Shown here piece by piece: positions 10,701 through 21,037 of a stretch of 64,000 nt of DNA; positions within the stretch are counted from its first letter, which is position 1, and every line of letters starts with the position of its first letter. The stretch spans positions 1 through 64,000 of the forward strand of contig NZ_RJWG01000010.1 of NCBI RefSeq assembly GCF_004011155.1, in the 5' to 3' direction. The stretch comes from Clostridium prolinivorans (GTDB lineage Bacteria; Bacillota; Clostridia; Clostridiales; Clostridiaceae). A program made the translations under genes and the position numbers. Below the pieces are notes generated by a model that was given only the letters and a program-made list of their open reading frames with translations, made no database searches and had not been told where the DNA came from.

Positions 10701-12103
10701 GGAATAGGTTTCTCAGGGTTTACAAAGCAGCTGAATTTATCTATTACTTTTCCATCTTTTAACTTCATAATTCCTATTTCAGTAATTTTTTCAGTTACAG
10801 GTGAAAATCCAGTAGTCTCTAAATCCAATACACAGTAAGTTGTGTCAATACTTTGACCTTTTGAGTTTGTTACAGATGGCTTTTTATCTGGCGCTAAATA
10901 TGCTTCCACTCCATATATAACCTTCATATCAGGATTATCTCTTCCTAATAATTTATGTGCTTCTGGAAAAGCCTGCACAACTCCATGATCTGTTATAGCA
11001 ATAGACTTCATACCCCAACTCATAGCTCTTTTAATTAAATCAGTTGCACTAGTCATAGCATCCATTTGGCTCATTTGGGTATGCATATGAAGCTCTACTC
11101 TCTTAACTTCTGCATTATCCATTCTTTTAATTCTTTTAATTCCTTCTGTTTCTACTATAGTATTAGCAATAAGTTCTATTTCTCCTGAAAACTTACTATA
11201 CCCTGAATTCCCGCAAAGCCTAACACCTTTAGCTTTTTTAAGTCTTGATAGTACATCATCTTCTTCACCAGGCTTTAAAAAAGCCTTACATGTCATAGAA
11301 CTTGAACCATCATATAAATCAAAAGAAACCAATGTCTTCCCGCTTTTTAATTCTTTTGTTTCTATATTTGATATTTCACCTTCTATAGCTATCCTTCCTT
11401 CATCTGGTGTAATATCTGTAATTTTTATTATAGGTTCTTTAATATTTGCACTTCTTCCTAATATTAAAGATGAATCTCCTTTTTTTATATTCTCTTCCAT
11501 TTTTGATTCATTCTTTATCTCTGCAGTTTTTTCAGATAATTTAATAACATTATTGTTTGATGATTTAATTTCTTTTTGAATAATCATCATCTCATTTGCT
11601 CTTTTTATTTCTTCCATTTTTAATAATTCTTCGTTGCTTATTTTATCAATAAAATTTATTTTATACTCTGCTCCATACAAATTCTTTATAATTTCTTTAA
11701 TTTTTTTATCATACTTCATAGATTTTAAAAAATTAGACACCGCAATTTTAAAGTTAAAATTTATAGTATTATTATTTATCTCATACTCACTATTAGTTAA
11801 TACTGCTTTTAATGCAGGATATTTATTTGAAATAAATGATAAAATATTTTTAAGTTCTTCCTCTAGAGGTTTTTTATCAGTTCCATCGGTATATTTTACA
11901 GATATTTTAGAATCTTCTAGTGCAAATCTTTCTTTTATAAATTTATTAAAATATTCAAATTCTCTTACTCCAATATATTTATCTGAACTTATTTTTAGCT
12001 CTAAACATTTAGTTTTTTTCTTTAATACTACTGCTTCTACAAGAGCAGCAGATATATTTCCGCTCATATTATAATCACTAAAAATTTCATTTATTCTTTT
12101 CAT
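7751..12103 (-). CDS. polC: DNA polymerase III alpha subunit, PolC type
   Basis: This is the replicative polymerase of low-GC Gram-positive bacteria, with its own proofreading exonuclease. Over 1450 residues I see an N-terminal domain, an OB-fold (about 230-320), the PHP domain start HMHTQMSQMD near 338, the DnaQ-like 3'-5' exonuclease with LDLETTG near 423, the PolC zinc site CPKCKYSDF and CPVCGE near 913-935, and the palm segment PDIDLNFSGEYQ near 966. Catalytic acidic residues of both sites are present. The length is normal. It is minus-strand and monocistronic, facing asnB. Confidence 0.97.
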   Translation of the reverse strand: MKRINEIFSDYNMSGNISAALVEAVVLKKKTKCLELKISSDKYIGVREFEYFNKFIKERFALEDSKISVKYTDGTDKKPLEEELKNILSFISNKYPALKAVLTNSEYEINNNTINFNFKIAVSNFLKSMKYDKKIKEIIKNLYGAEYKINFIDKISNEELLKMEEIKRANEMMIIQKEIKSSNNNVIKLSEKTAEIKNESKMEENIKKGDSSLILGRSANIKEPIIKITDITPDEGRIAIEGEISNIETKELKSGKTLVSFDLYDGSSSMTCKAFLKPGEEDDVLSRLKKAKGVRLCGNSGYSKFSGEIELIANTIVETEGIKRIKRMDNAEVKRVELHMHTQMSQMDAMTSATDLIKRAMSWGMKSIAITDHGVVQAFPEAHKLLGRDNPDMKVIYGVEAYLAPDKKPSVTNSKGQSIDTTYCVLDLETTGFSPVTEKITEIGIMKLKDGKVIDKFSCFVNPEKPIPQRVVEVTNITYDMVKDAETIDKVFPKILDFINGSVLVAHNAEFDIGFLKHNAKELGYDFDFTYIDTLSLAKEIFPDFKTYKLGKIAKNLGIKVEVAHRALDDVDTTVKVFDIMIKKLKEKGVKTLDDIDTYGYDDEAKKEEYKKLKTYHAIILAKNYVGLKNLYKLVSYSHLDYFYKKPRILKSLYKKYSEGLILGSACSEGELYQAILLGKSDEEIETIAHDYDYLEIQPIGNNDYLVRTEQVPDREYLKEINKKIVALGEKLNKPVVATCDVHFMDPEDEIYRRILEAGQGFKDADNQAPLYLRTTEEMLEEFSYLGEEKAYEVVVTNTNKIADMCEKISPISPEKCPPHIEGCEQTIKDIAYKKAHELYGDPLPDIVQQRLDKELDSIIKNGFSVMYIIAQKLVWKSNEDGYLVGSRGSVGSSVVAYMTGITEVNALPPHYRCPKCKYSDFTDYGFKIGFDLPDKTCPVCGEVLTKDGIDIPFETFLGFNGDKEPDIDLNFSGEYQAKAHKYTEVIFGKGTTFKAGTIGTIAEKTAFGYVKKYFEERNIHVNKAEITRIAKGCTGIKRTTGQHPGGIIVVPKGREIFEFCPVQHPADDPNSDIITTHFDYHSIDQNLLKLDILGHDDPTVIKMLQDITGVDPKDIPMDDKETMSIFSSTEALGVTPEQINSKVGTFGIPEFGTKFVRGMLLDTMPKTFSDLICISGLSHGTDVWLGNAKDLIDSGTVTLSEAVCTRDDIMIYLIKKGLPPNTAFKIMETVRKGKALKDPKWPEYEALMKEHDVPQWYIDSCRKIKYMFPKAHAAAYVMMAFRIAWFKVHIPKAYYAAYFSIRAKAFDAEFMIFGKEKVKEKMKEIEMMGNQASPKDKDMYDDLELVLEMYERGIKFLPIDLYKSHATKFLVEDEGLRPPINSISGMGNVAAESIYNTIEQSIKEEKPISSIEDLKKRAKIGNSAIDLLKKFGCLKHLPESNQLSFFDMI

Positions 12104-12240
12104 TGTTATTCTTTAACCTTCTCCCAAAAATTTTTAGCATGTTATTATTATATAAGATAGGTTATACTTTGTCATGTAAAAAAATAAATATAATTTTATA
12201 AAATAAATACTTTAAATAATTATATTTTTAACATTAAAAA

Positions 12241-12262
12241 AGAGATTGAGTACTCAATCTCT
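12241..12262 (-). terminator. Terminator of the tRNA-Thr gene
   Basis: AGAGATTGAGTACTCAATCTCT is read here in two parts: the arms AGAGATTGAGT and ACTCAATCTCT form a perfect palindrome. On the minus strand it is followed by a run of T. It lies 11 bases beyond the tRNA 3' end. Confidence 0.8.
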
Positions 12263-12273
12263 TAATTTTTCAC

Positions 12274-12349
<76 letters not shown>

Positions 12350-12474
12350 ATATTAAATTTGCACATTACAATTTTACTACCTATTGTAAAAATAATCAAC
12401 AATATTTAAATTGTTAAAAATAGCTTTAAATTAAAATTTATTAAATTTTAAATATATAGAAAGCATTTTAATAT

Positions 12475-12543
12475 AAAGAGCTGCTTTTAAAAATAATATT
12501 TATAATTATTTAGATTCCTTTAATATATTTAAAGCAGCCCTTT
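12475..12543 (-). terminator. Hairpin terminator after dnaB
   Basis: AAAGAGCTGCTTTTAAA pairs with TTTAAAGCAGCCCTTT around an AT-rich loop of about 36 bases. It lies 13 bases beyond the dnaB stop codon on the minus strand. It shares the GGGCTGC edge with the hairpins at 7656 and 18328. Confidence 0.65.
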
Positions 12544-12555
12544 ATTAAAATTAAT

Positions 12556-13887
12556 TTATATCTCATGAACTACATCAAGATTTCCAAATTTACTGTATTG
12601 ACCAAGCCAAGCAAGCTTAACAGTTCCAGTTGGACCATTTCTCTGCTTTGCTATTATACATTCTGCTACATTTTTTTCCTCTGTTTCTTTATTATAATAT
12701 TCATCTCTATAAAGAAACATAACAAGGTCAGCATCCTGCTCTATAGAACCTGATTCTCTAAGATCTGAAAGCATTGGTCTGTGATCTGCTCTTTGCTCTG
12801 GAGCACGAGAAAGCTGTGAAAGTGCTATTACTGGGCACTGCATTTCCTTTGCTAAAGCTTTTATAGATCTTGAAATTTCTGAAACTTCCTGCTGCCTGCT
12901 TTCTGAATTACTACCACTCATAAGCTGAAGATAATCTATAAGTATCATATCTATACCATGTTCAAGTTTTAATCTTCTGCATTTTGAACGCATTTCCATA
13001 ACAGAAATGCCAGCAGTATCATCTATAAATATCTTAGCTGCTGCTAAAGGTCCTGAAGCTTTAGCTATATTTTCCCAATCTCTATCATCTAGATTACCTG
13101 TTCTAAGTTTTAGCATATCTACATTTGCTTCTGCACAAAGAAGCTTATATGCAAGCTGTTCTTTTGACATTTCAAGAGAAAATATTGCCACACTTTTTCC
13201 TGCTCTTAAAGCAGCATACTGAGCTAAATTAAGAGCAAAAGTTGTTTTACCCATAGAAGGTCTTGCAGCAATAAGAACCATATCACCCTTTTGAAATCCT
13301 GATGTTTTTGCATCAAGATCTTTAAATCCAGAAGGAATTCCTGTTATCTCTCCCTTATTATTATAAAGTCTCTCTATCTCTAAAAAGCCTCTTTCCAAAA
13401 CAACATGCATAGGCTCAAAATCTGCTATATTTCTTTTATCTGCTATATTAAATATTTTCTGCTCTGCAGAATCTAAAACTCCTTCTACATTGTCCTGCTT
13501 GTTATAACTATTTTCAATTATTTCATTTGACGCTCTTATAAGCTTTCTAAGTATAGATTTATCATAAACTATTTTTATATATGAGGCTACATTAGCTGTT
13601 GATATAGCTGTAGAATAAACCTCCGTTATGTAGGTAATTCCTCCAACTGCCTCAAGCTTTTGTTTTGCAGTGAGCTCATTTGCTAAAGTTACCATATCTA
13701 CTGGAATATCCTTTTGAAAAAGCTCAACCATTGTGTCAAACAATATCTTATGTGCGTCTCTATAAAAATCCTCACTTTTTAAAACTTCCACAGCTTGTGC
13801 TATGGAAGTTTTTTCTTTTAGCATAGAACCTAAAACCCACTGTTCAGCTTCAATATTGTGAGGAAGACTTCTAAGAGGTGTCTCCAT
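12556..13887 (-). CDS. dnaB: Replicative DNA helicase DnaB
   Basis: The 443-residue protein has the N-terminal helical domain (about 1-110), a linker, and a RecA-type ATPase with Walker A ARPSMGKTTFALN near 210 and Walker B DMILIDYLQLM near 315. It unwinds DNA at the fork and contacts primase. The name follows the E. coli usage (B. subtilis dnaC). AGGAGG precedes ATG. It follows lonC by 27 bases, in the common Firmicute order yybS-gdpP-rplI-(lon)-dnaB. Confidence 0.97.
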   Translation of the reverse strand: METPLRSLPHNIEAEQWVLGSMLKEKTSIAQAVEVLKSEDFYRDAHKILFDTMVELFQKDIPVDMVTLANELTAKQKLEAVGGITYITEVYSTAISTANVASYIKIVYDKSILRKLIRASNEIIENSYNKQDNVEGVLDSAEQKIFNIADKRNIADFEPMHVVLERGFLEIERLYNNKGEITGIPSGFKDLDAKTSGFQKGDMVLIAARPSMGKTTFALNLAQYAALRAGKSVAIFSLEMSKEQLAYKLLCAEANVDMLKLRTGNLDDRDWENIAKASGPLAAAKIFIDDTAGISVMEMRSKCRRLKLEHGIDMILIDYLQLMSGSNSESRQQEVSEISRSIKALAKEMQCPVIALSQLSRAPEQRADHRPMLSDLRESGSIEQDADLVMFLYRDEYYNKETEEKNVAECIIAKQRNGPTGTVKLAWLGQYSKFGNLDVVHEI

Positions 13888-13914
13888 ATATTTACCTCCT
13901 TAGTTCCTATATAT

Positions 13915-15804
13915 TTAAAACATTAAATCCATTAATTCTTCTATTGAATCTACAGCCTTTACTTCTATATCTGTAAGTCCAGATGGAACTTCTTTTAAAT
14001 TATCCTTTGGTACAATAACAAGCTTAATTCCTTTTCTTCTTGCACCATAAATTTTCTCAAAAATTCCTCCAACAGGCTTAATTTTACCCCTTAAAGATAT
14101 TTCTCCAGTAATTGCAACATCTTGTCTTAAAGGCTTATTTAAAAGAGCACTTATAATACAAATGGTTATAGCAGCTCCTGCAGAAGGGCCATCTATATTC
14201 CCTCCGCCTACTACATTTACATGTATATCATAATCTTTAATATCTTTATCTGTTAACTTTCTTATAACAGATGCAGCATTAAATACAGAATCTTTCGCCA
14301 TGCTTCCTGCAGTATCATTAAAGCGAACCTGACCATTACCAATGTCTTTTGCTTTAAAAACAGCTGCTTCTATCTCTATGGTAGATCCTATATAACCACT
14401 TACCCCTAATCCGTATACATGACCTACTTCTTTTCCATCTAAAGAAGTTAATTCTTCATAAGGTGTAAGTCTAGATATAGATATAATTTCTTCTAAATCT
14501 TTTATACCTATTTTTATATTTTCATTTCCTTTATTGTATAAAACATAACCGTATGCATCAGCTAATATATTTACAGCTTTTCTCCCTTCTATAGTGTACA
14601 TACTTATCATTTTAGATACACCATCTTCAAGCTCTATTGAAAGCTTTTTAGCTGCATTTTCTACTATTTTTTCAATATCTTTTGAAGATAAAGGTTCAAA
14701 ATAAACTTCAGTACATCTTGAACGTAAAGCTGGATTAATCTCACTTGGATCTCTTGTGGTTGCCCCAATAAGTACAAAATCTGCTGGAGCACCATTTTCA
14801 AATAAGTATTTTACATATCTAGGAGTATTTTCATCATCTGGGTCATAGTAAGAAGATGAAAACTCAACCCTCTTATCTTCTAATACCTTTAAAAGCTTAT
14901 TTTGAAGTATTTCATCAAGCTCTCCTATTTCATCTATAAATAAAACTCCTCCATGGGCTTCTGTAACAAGTCCTAATTTAGGCTCTGGTACACCTATTTC
15001 TGCTAAATCTCTTTTTGAACCTTGATAAATAGGATCATGCACAGAACCTAAAAGAGGATTTGTTATTTCTCTAGGATCCCACCTTAAAGTTGTTCCATCT
15101 ACTTCTATAAATTTAGCATCTTCTTTAAAAGGAGTATGTTTAAGCTTTTTTACCTCTTCAAGAGCAAGTCTTGCTGCAGTAGTCTTTCCAACTCCTGGAG
15201 GTCCATATAAAATAATATGCTGTGGATAAGGGGAAGATATTTTTGATAAAAGAGATTTAATAGCCCTTTCTTGTCCTATAATTTCATCAAAAGAATCTGG
15301 TCTTAAAAGAGATTGAATATTCTTTGTAAGTTTTTTGCTATCTAAAACTTCAAGGTCTGCATATTTTTTTAATGTCTTTGCATTTTCAGGACCTTTTTGT
15401 TTTTTAATTATACTTAACCTAACCTCATCTATATACTTATCCTGCTTTTCTAATAAAGCTTTTTCTACTTCTTTTTCTATTTCGCTTTGGACATGTCTTT
15501 TTGCAACAGCCTCACCAATCCATTTATTTGTATCTTTAAGTGCTTCGTGTAAATTATTTTCATTTGGAACAGTGTCTATACCTTTTCCATCACTAATTAT
15601 TTTATTTAAAGCATAAATTCTTTTGTATACATCTCCACTATGAATATATTTTTGAAGCTTATACTTAGTAATTCTAGCTTGTATTACTCCTTCATTTAGT
15701 ATATTTTTTATAATTTGAAACAAAACATCAACTTGAGATTCAATAGTTATATTTTGTGTATTTTCATCATTGAAACTAGTATCAATTGTAAATTGTGATT
15801 TCAC
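13915..15804 (-). CDS. lonC: Lon-family ATP-dependent protease, LonC type
   Basis: The protein lacks the Lon N-terminal substrate domain. It has an AAA+ module with Walker A YGPPGVGKTT near 200 and Walker B GGVLFIDEIGEL near 285, and a C-terminal Lon protease domain with the catalytic Ser in DGPSAGAAI and Lys in LRGKIKPVGG. At 629 residues it fits the clostridial spore-former LonC group better than the roughly 550-residue LonB; the choice of name is from length and context. The start is GTG behind GGGGGA. It sits between rplI and dnaB on the same strand. Confidence 0.87.
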   Translation of the reverse strand: MKSQFTIDTSFNDENTQNITIESQVDVLFQIIKNILNEGVIQARITKYKLQKYIHSGDVYKRIYALNKIISDGKGIDTVPNENNLHEALKDTNKWIGEAVAKRHVQSEIEKEVEKALLEKQDKYIDEVRLSIIKKQKGPENAKTLKKYADLEVLDSKKLTKNIQSLLRPDSFDEIIGQERAIKSLLSKISSPYPQHIILYGPPGVGKTTAARLALEEVKKLKHTPFKEDAKFIEVDGTTLRWDPREITNPLLGSVHDPIYQGSKRDLAEIGVPEPKLGLVTEAHGGVLFIDEIGELDEILQNKLLKVLEDKRVEFSSSYYDPDDENTPRYVKYLFENGAPADFVLIGATTRDPSEINPALRSRCTEVYFEPLSSKDIEKIVENAAKKLSIELEDGVSKMISMYTIEGRKAVNILADAYGYVLYNKGNENIKIGIKDLEEIISISRLTPYEELTSLDGKEVGHVYGLGVSGYIGSTIEIEAAVFKAKDIGNGQVRFNDTAGSMAKDSVFNAASVIRKLTDKDIKDYDIHVNVVGGGNIDGPSAGAAITICIISALLNKPLRQDVAITGEISLRGKIKPVGGIFEKIYGARRKGIKLVIVPKDNLKEVPSGLTDIEVKAVDSIEELMDLMF

Positions 15805-15863
15805 TGGATTTCCCCCTTAAAAATTAAGACATAAATAAAACTAGTTTCTTATACAATTTAGTT

Positions 15864-16310
15864 TTATTTTTGCTCAGATACAACAACCTTAATTTTAGTA
15901 GATATCTCCGGATAAAGCTTTATTTCAGCTTCATATACTCCAAGACTTCTTATAGTTTCTACAACTATCTTCTTTTTATCTATATCTAACTTATATTGAG
16001 AATTTAAAGCTTCTGCAATATCTTTACTTGTTATAGAACCAAATAATCTTCCATTTTCTCCTGATTTAGCTGTTATTTTAACTTCTTTTCCTTTAAGAGT
16101 ATCAGCAAGTTTTTGTGCTGCCTCTGTTTCAGCAAGTTTTTTTCTTCTTTCTGCTTCCTTCTTTTGATTTAAAATATTCATATTAGCAGCTGTAGCTTCT
16201 TGTGCAAGTTTTCTAGGAAAAAGATAATTTCTTGCATACCCATCAGCAGCGTTTATAACATCACCTTTCTTTCCTACTCCTTTAACATCACTTAATAATA
16301 TAACTTTCAT
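15864..16310 (-). CDS. rplI: Ribosomal protein L9
   Basis: The 148-residue protein starts [19 protein letters not shown] and has the N-domain (1-52), the long connecting helix (about 42-74) and the C-terminal rRNA-binding domain. It is part of the large ribosomal subunit. The ATG shares one base with the gdpP stop codon (TAATG), which indicates translational coupling. Confidence 0.97.
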   Translation of the reverse strand: MKVILLSDVKGVGKKGDVINAADGYARNYLFPRKLAQEATAANMNILNQKKEAERRKKLAETEAAQKLADTLKGKEVKITAKSGENGRLFGSITSKDIAEALNSQYKLDIDKKKIVVETIRSLGVYEAEIKLYPEISTKIKVVVSEQK

Positions 16311-18301
16311 TAAACATCACCTTCCCTTAAGTATTTATCAATTTCATCTTTAAGCTTTAAAATTGCATCATCTAAAGATACACCTTTAAGCTTAGCACCA
16401 GCTATATTCATATGTCCTCCTCCACCTAAAGCTTCTAGAATTACCTGTACATTGATATCACTTAAGGATCTGCCGCTTATAAATACTTCATCATCTATTT
16501 TAACAAAAACAAATGAGGCTTGAATACCTGTAATATTTAGCAATTCATCAGCTGCTTGTGCAGCAAGTACAGTATCTTCTATATCTGGAGGACATTTGGC
16601 TATAGCTATGCCATTTTTTACCTCTGCAGACTTAATAATTTCAGATTTTTTGATATAAGTATCCAAATTTTCCATAAACATTTTTTTAATATCTATAGTA
16701 TCTGCTCCTAATTTTCTTAAAAATCCTGCAGCTTCAAAAGTTCTTACTCCCGTTTTAAAATAAAAATTCTTTGTATCTACACATATTCCTGCAAGTAAGG
16801 CTTCTGCTTCAATTGGTTTTATTTTAGAATTAGGAATCATATAAGGAAGCATTTCTGTAATAAGCTCAGAAGTTGAAGAAGCATAAGTTTCTATATAGGT
16901 AAGAATAGCCCCCTCAATAATATCTGCAAGTCTTCTATGATGATCTATAATAACTATTTTTTTAAATTCTTTTGGAAAATTATCATTTTCAACATATCCT
17001 TTATTATGAACATCTACAATTATAAGCAAACTATTTTCATCTAAATTTTGTTTAGCAGTTTCTACATTTATAAAAGTATTACTATAATCTGGATTTTTTT
17101 CAAACTTTTCAAACATTCCTTTAACTGCATTGCCTCTTCCTTCGAGTATTATAAAGCATTGTTTTCCTAAAAGTCTTACTACACTATTTATTCCTATAGC
17201 AGCTCCTAAACAATCTGTATCAGGATTTTTATGTCCCATAACAAAAACATTACTGCTGCCATTTATAAGATCTAATAAAGCATGGGCTATTACTCTCGCC
17301 CTAACTTTAGTTCTTTTTTCAACTTCTTTTGTTTTTCCTCCATAGAAAGAAAGCTTTTCTCCATTTTTAACTACAACTTGGTCTCCTCCTCTGCCAAGAG
17401 CAAGCTCTAGTGCAGATTGTGCAAAATTATAATTTTCAAGAGGTGTTTCTCCTCCTCTTCCTACTCCTATGCTTAAAGTTACAGTAAAACTATTACCTTT
17501 ATTTATCTCTCTTATGTTATCTAGTATATCAAATTTTTTCTCCATTTCTTCTTTAACAAACTTATCTTGTGTTACAAATATATATTGACTATTAGAATAT
17601 TTCTTAAATACAGAATTTAAACTCTGTCCATAATTATTTAAAGCCCTTTCAATTTCTGCTAAAAGAAGAGGTTTTTTATCTTCTTCTGTAGATTTAATAA
17701 CTTCATCTAAATTATCAACTTCTATAATTAATACTGAAATTTTATTATCTTGTATATTTTTTTGCATATTTACTTTTTCTGTAACATCATAAAAATATAA
17801 AAGAACAATATTGTCTTCTTTGCTGTTATTTTCAGAAGTATTTATAATTGTTGAATACATATTATAATATTTGTTTTTTAAATTTATATTTTTAAATTCA
17901 TTTTTTTCACCATCTAAAATCTGTTTAATATTAAAATCACTTACTAAATCTATTATATTCCTTCCAAGCATAGTTTCCCCTTCAAGCATAGAAGAGGCAC
18001 TTTGATTATACCAAACAACTTTTCCATTTTTATCTGCCATTATAAGAGGAAAAGGCAATTTAATTAATGTACTTCTTGTAGCTATATCTAATTGAGAAGA
18101 AAAATCCTCAATAAATTTCTGCCATTCTCCCTTTTTAAGCCTTGACTTTTTTATATTATAAATTAAAAGTACCCCATATACACCCAAAGCAGCAATACCT
18201 ATAAAAAAATGTTCATATGCAAACATTATTATAATAGATAAAGCTATTAAAATCATATAAATTCTATTATTAGAATTAAAATAATTATATTTATTATCCA
18301 T
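16310..18301 (-). CDS. gdpP: Cyclic-di-AMP phosphodiesterase GdpP
   Basis: The enzyme cleaves c-di-AMP to pApA and so influences potassium, cell-wall and stress homeostasis. Over 663 residues there are two N-terminal membrane helices (about 12-50), a PAS domain (about 70-160), a degenerate GGDEF domain (about 180-305), a DHH domain with [13 protein letters not shown] near 358 and IIDHHRR near 430, and a DHHA1 domain with [11 protein letters not shown] near 635. The metal-binding Asp and His residues are present. The gene overlaps rplI by one base. Confidence 0.95.
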   Translation of the reverse strand: MDNKYNYFNSNNRIYMILIALSIIIMFAYEHFFIGIAALGVYGVLLIYNIKKSRLKKGEWQKFIEDFSSQLDIATRSTLIKLPFPLIMADKNGKVVWYNQSASSMLEGETMLGRNIIDLVSDFNIKQILDGEKNEFKNINLKNKYYNMYSTIINTSENNSKEDNIVLLYFYDVTEKVNMQKNIQDNKISVLIIEVDNLDEVIKSTEEDKKPLLLAEIERALNNYGQSLNSVFKKYSNSQYIFVTQDKFVKEEMEKKFDILDNIREINKGNSFTVTLSIGVGRGGETPLENYNFAQSALELALGRGGDQVVVKNGEKLSFYGGKTKEVEKRTKVRARVIAHALLDLINGSSNVFVMGHKNPDTDCLGAAIGINSVVRLLGKQCFIILEGRGNAVKGMFEKFEKNPDYSNTFINVETAKQNLDENSLLIIVDVHNKGYVENDNFPKEFKKIVIIDHHRRLADIIEGAILTYIETYASSTSELITEMLPYMIPNSKIKPIEAEALLAGICVDTKNFYFKTGVRTFEAAGFLRKLGADTIDIKKMFMENLDTYIKKSEIIKSAEVKNGIAIAKCPPDIEDTVLAAQAADELLNITGIQASFVFVKIDDEVFISGRSLSDINVQVILEALGGGGHMNIAGAKLKGVSLDDAILKLKDEIDKYLREGDV

Positions 18302-18327
18302 TATTGCCTCCTAAATGATTTCTCTTA

Positions 18328-18390
18328 GGGGCTGCTACAAAATATATTAATTTAAAATTACTCTGCAATAAATAAAATTTATAGCATCCC
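18328..18390 (-). terminator. Imperfect hairpin between yybS and gdpP
   Basis: GGGGCTGCTAcAAAAT on the left pairs imperfectly with ATTTATAGCATCCC on the right across about 33 bases. It lies in the yybS-gdpP gap and resembles the hairpins at 7656 and 12475. It could weaken readthrough into gdpP or be a dispersed hairpin element. Confidence 0.4.
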
Positions 18391-18407
18391 ATTTAACATC
18401 TATTTAA

Positions 18408-19409
18408 TTATTTTTTTAGGATTTTTTCTGGATTTAAATGCCTAAAATCTACTAGCATATCAATAAAACCGAGGCCAATATATATTATTGAAAAGGCAGG
18501 ATTTAATGCTGTAATAATAATTAAAAATATTATTATTCCTTTTTGTAGATTATATCTATTTCTCAGGAAATACATAGCTACAGAAATACCTATCATAAGA
18601 AAAACATAATAAAGTAAATATAAACCTGAAGTAAATATAGGTCTTCCAAAAGATATACCTGATTTTTGTAATATCATTCCTGCTATAACTGGAATAGTAA
18701 GTATAAGTCCTCCCCAGCTGTTAATATATATTTCAGTAAATGAAACCATTTTTTTAATTTTATATCCAAGCTTTTGTAAAACAAGTTTAGCGACAGAATA
18801 ATTTAACATACCTGAAATAAAAGATAAAAATATAATTCCTCCGCCTAATGTATCCATTAAAAATTCTGGAGTTATATTATTAAATATCATCTCAACTTGA
18901 TCAAGCTGCTCTTGAGTGATGCCCATACTTTCATAAGTTTTTTTAAGCATATTTATAGATAAATTAATAGTTTCTTTTAATTCATTAGCAGTTTTAATAA
19001 AAAATTCAGTAAAACTCATCTTTTGAATTAAAACTATAGTTAAAATTGTAGTTATAATAGTTACTAAAAGAGATGCTGCAGTCATATAAGCTATTATAGT
19101 AGTAGAATTTTTATCTTTTTTAAATAAATATCCTAAAGTAATTCCTATAATAGAAAATGAAACTGAAGAAATAAGTGCCTGTATTGGATTAAAAAACATA
19201 GCTGTAATTATAGTACTTACTACTATAGAAATTAAAACAGCTTTTATATTATGCCTCATATATAAAACTGCAACAGGTATAGGCAAAAGTATGGTACCTA
19301 CAAAACTAACAAAAGGTACATAAGCTGTAATAAACATAAGTATTATAATTATACCTGAAATTAATCCTGATTCAACTAATGATTTAGTATTATATTTTTT
19401 GTTTTCCAT
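18408..19409 (-). CDS. yybS: YybS family (DUF2232) membrane protein
   Basis: The 333-residue protein is a polytopic membrane protein with about eight hydrophobic helices, the usual layout of DUF2232. Its biochemical role is not known. The position upstream of gdpP, rplI and dnaB is conserved in Firmicutes and supports the assignment. It follows the MazG-like gene by 9 bases. Confidence 0.85.
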   Translation of the reverse strand: MENKKYNTKSLVESGLISGIIIILMFITAYVPFVSFVGTILLPIPVAVLYMRHNIKAVLISIVVSTIITAMFFNPIQALISSVSFSIIGITLGYLFKKDKNSTTIIAYMTAASLLVTIITTILTIVLIQKMSFTEFFIKTANELKETINLSINMLKKTYESMGITQEQLDQVEMIFNNITPEFLMDTLGGGIIFLSFISGMLNYSVAKLVLQKLGYKIKKMVSFTEIYINSWGGLILTIPVIAGMILQKSGISFGRPIFTSGLYLLYYVFLMIGISVAMYFLRNRYNLQKGIIIFLIIITALNPAFSIIYIGLGFIDMLVDFRHLNPEKILKK

Positions 19410-19418
19410 ATCTATCTC

Positions 19419-19736
19419 CTAATTTCTTTCTTTTATATGTGTATAAAGCCTGCTTAAATCCTTCCCCTGCTTTTCTATATTATCTTCTTCAACTATTCCT
19501 AATTTAAGTTTTTTCTTCATACTTTCATCTACAGCTGTAAAAGAATATCCTAATCTTTCTGCAAGTATATATAATACTATTATTGCTCCAGAAATACAAT
19601 CTAATATAGCATCATGTGCTACGTTGCTTCCCTTTGTTAGAAGTTTAAAAAAATCTCCAATTATGCAAATAAGTTCTGCCTTAAGCTGCTCTATTATTTT
19701 TATATTAGACATTATATTAAAATCATCTTTTTTCAT
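19419..19736 (-). CDS. MazG-like family protein
   Basis: The 105-residue all-helical protein resembles short clostridial MazG-like proteins found upstream of yybS. Helical segments KIIEQLKAELICIIGDFFKLL and DAILDCISGAIIVLYILAER are visible in part; I do not see a full EXXE12-28EXXD metal site, so NTP pyrophosphohydrolase activity is uncertain. GGGGG precedes the ATG. It begins the unit that runs into yybS. Confidence 0.7.
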   Translation of the reverse strand: MKKDDFNIMSNIKIIEQLKAELICIIGDFFKLLTKGSNVAHDAILDCISGAIIVLYILAERLGYSFTAVDESMKKKLKLGIVEEDNIEKQGKDLSRLYTHIKERN

Positions 19737-19907
19737 GTTTATACCCCCGGCTTCCTTTTATCTATATAAAAAAATGTTTACACATTATAAAAATTCCAAT
19801 ATAATAAAATTTATAAAATATTACGCCTATATATCTATTTTAGTTATTTTTAGACTTTTATGCAACCATTTAATTAAAAGCAAATATAATCCATATATTT
19901 TAATTTA

Positions 19908-19947
19908 TTTAACAAACGGCAGGAAAAATTTCCTACCGTCTGTTAAA
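19908..19947 (-). terminator. Terminator overlapping the end of the DUF5305 gene
   Basis: TTTAACAAACGGCAGGAAA pairs with TTTCCTACCGTCTGTTAAA with two mismatches and a 2-base loop. The stop codon of the DUF5305 gene lies inside one arm. The T run is weak, but the 19-bp stem is strong. Confidence 0.7.
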
Positions 19948-20980
19948 CCTGATAAACATAAGCTTTTTTGTTATCTATTACACAAAAATATTTTATATCA
20001 TTTATATTTATGAAATATTTGTAAAAAATAGGTTTATCTAAATCATCTGCTATTTTTATTAAACCATTCATATCTAAAACTTTTATAATAGTTTCATTTC
20101 CTTCCAAAGGTTCATCTTTAAGTGCTACTAACATATCTTCATAATTTTTAAGTATTTTATTTATTTTTCTTATAGATGTTTCTTTATTATTTTCTAATTC
20201 TTCTGTAAATAATAAAATATAGAAAAAGGCAAATATAGAAATTATAATAATAAAACTAGAAATAATAATACCTTTAATATATCTATCTGATATTACTTTC
20301 TTTATATTATCTATACTTCCATTCTTATCTTGAAGAAGATCTCCTTTAACCTCAAAATAACTTTCTCCAAGAGGTATTTCCATAGTTGGAGATAATTTTT
20401 CAAAAAATTCTCCTTTGCTGCTTTTCCCTTTAACATTAATATTCCATGTAACTATAAGTTTATTACTAAAATTAGTATTCACCTTTTTTACCATATCCCG
20501 AACTATAGAATTATAATTTTTTATATCAATTAATATATCCTTTTGAAATTCATTTTTATTTAGTACTAACTCTGTTTTAGGCTGCAAATTAAACTTTTTA
20601 CTCCAAATCTCTTTACTATCTTTTTTATTTCCAATAAATCCTTCTATAACTGCATTTACTTCATAATCTACAAATATTTTTTCTATATTATCTTTGCAAT
20701 TAAATTTATAATTAAGTAATGTATCTATACTATCTACATAATCTGTTATATATATTTTACCCTCTCCAAGACTTTTTTCTTCATATATAGAATTTGGAAT
20801 AAGATTAACTTTATAATTTATTAAAGCTTTATTATTGTAAGATAACACTTCTTCTTTTTTATTTTCATATTTGTCATTAGTCAAAGTTTTTAATAAAAAT
20901 AAGAATCCAAACATAAAAACAAAAACACAAATAAATAATAATATTTTTCTATTATTTTTATCTAAATTAACTTTATTCAT
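19943..20980 (-). CDS. DUF5305 family membrane protein
   Basis: The 345-residue protein has an N-terminal signal-anchor (about 13-32), a large beta-rich extracytoplasmic part, a second membrane helix near 237-260 (IIISSFIIIISIFAFFYILL in part) and a cytoplasmic tail ending with the compact segment around KYFININDIKYFCVIDN. This layout matches DUF5305, a family I know mainly beside SipW-type signal peptidases in clostridia and archaea. It is the last of four genes on this strand, so it probably helps assembly or export of the two SipW substrates; that is inferred from position. Confidence 0.7.
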   Translation of the reverse strand: MNKVNLDKNNRKILLFICVFVFMFGFLFLLKTLTNDKYENKKEEVLSYNNKALINYKVNLIPNSIYEEKSLGEGKIYITDYVDSIDTLLNYKFNCKDNIEKIFVDYEVNAVIEGFIGNKKDSKEIWSKKFNLQPKTELVLNKNEFQKDILIDIKNYNSIVRDMVKKVNTNFSNKLIVTWNINVKGKSSKGEFFEKLSPTMEIPLGESYFEVKGDLLQDKNGSIDNIKKVISDRYIKGIIISSFIIIISIFAFFYILLFTEELENNKETSIRKINKILKNYEDMLVALKDEPLEGNETIIKVLDMNGLIKIADDLDKPIFYKYFININDIKYFCVIDNKKAYVYQV

Positions 20981-21037
20981 AAATATAATACTTTAACTCC
21001 TAATAAACTAATATTTAAATACAAAAATTTAGTACAT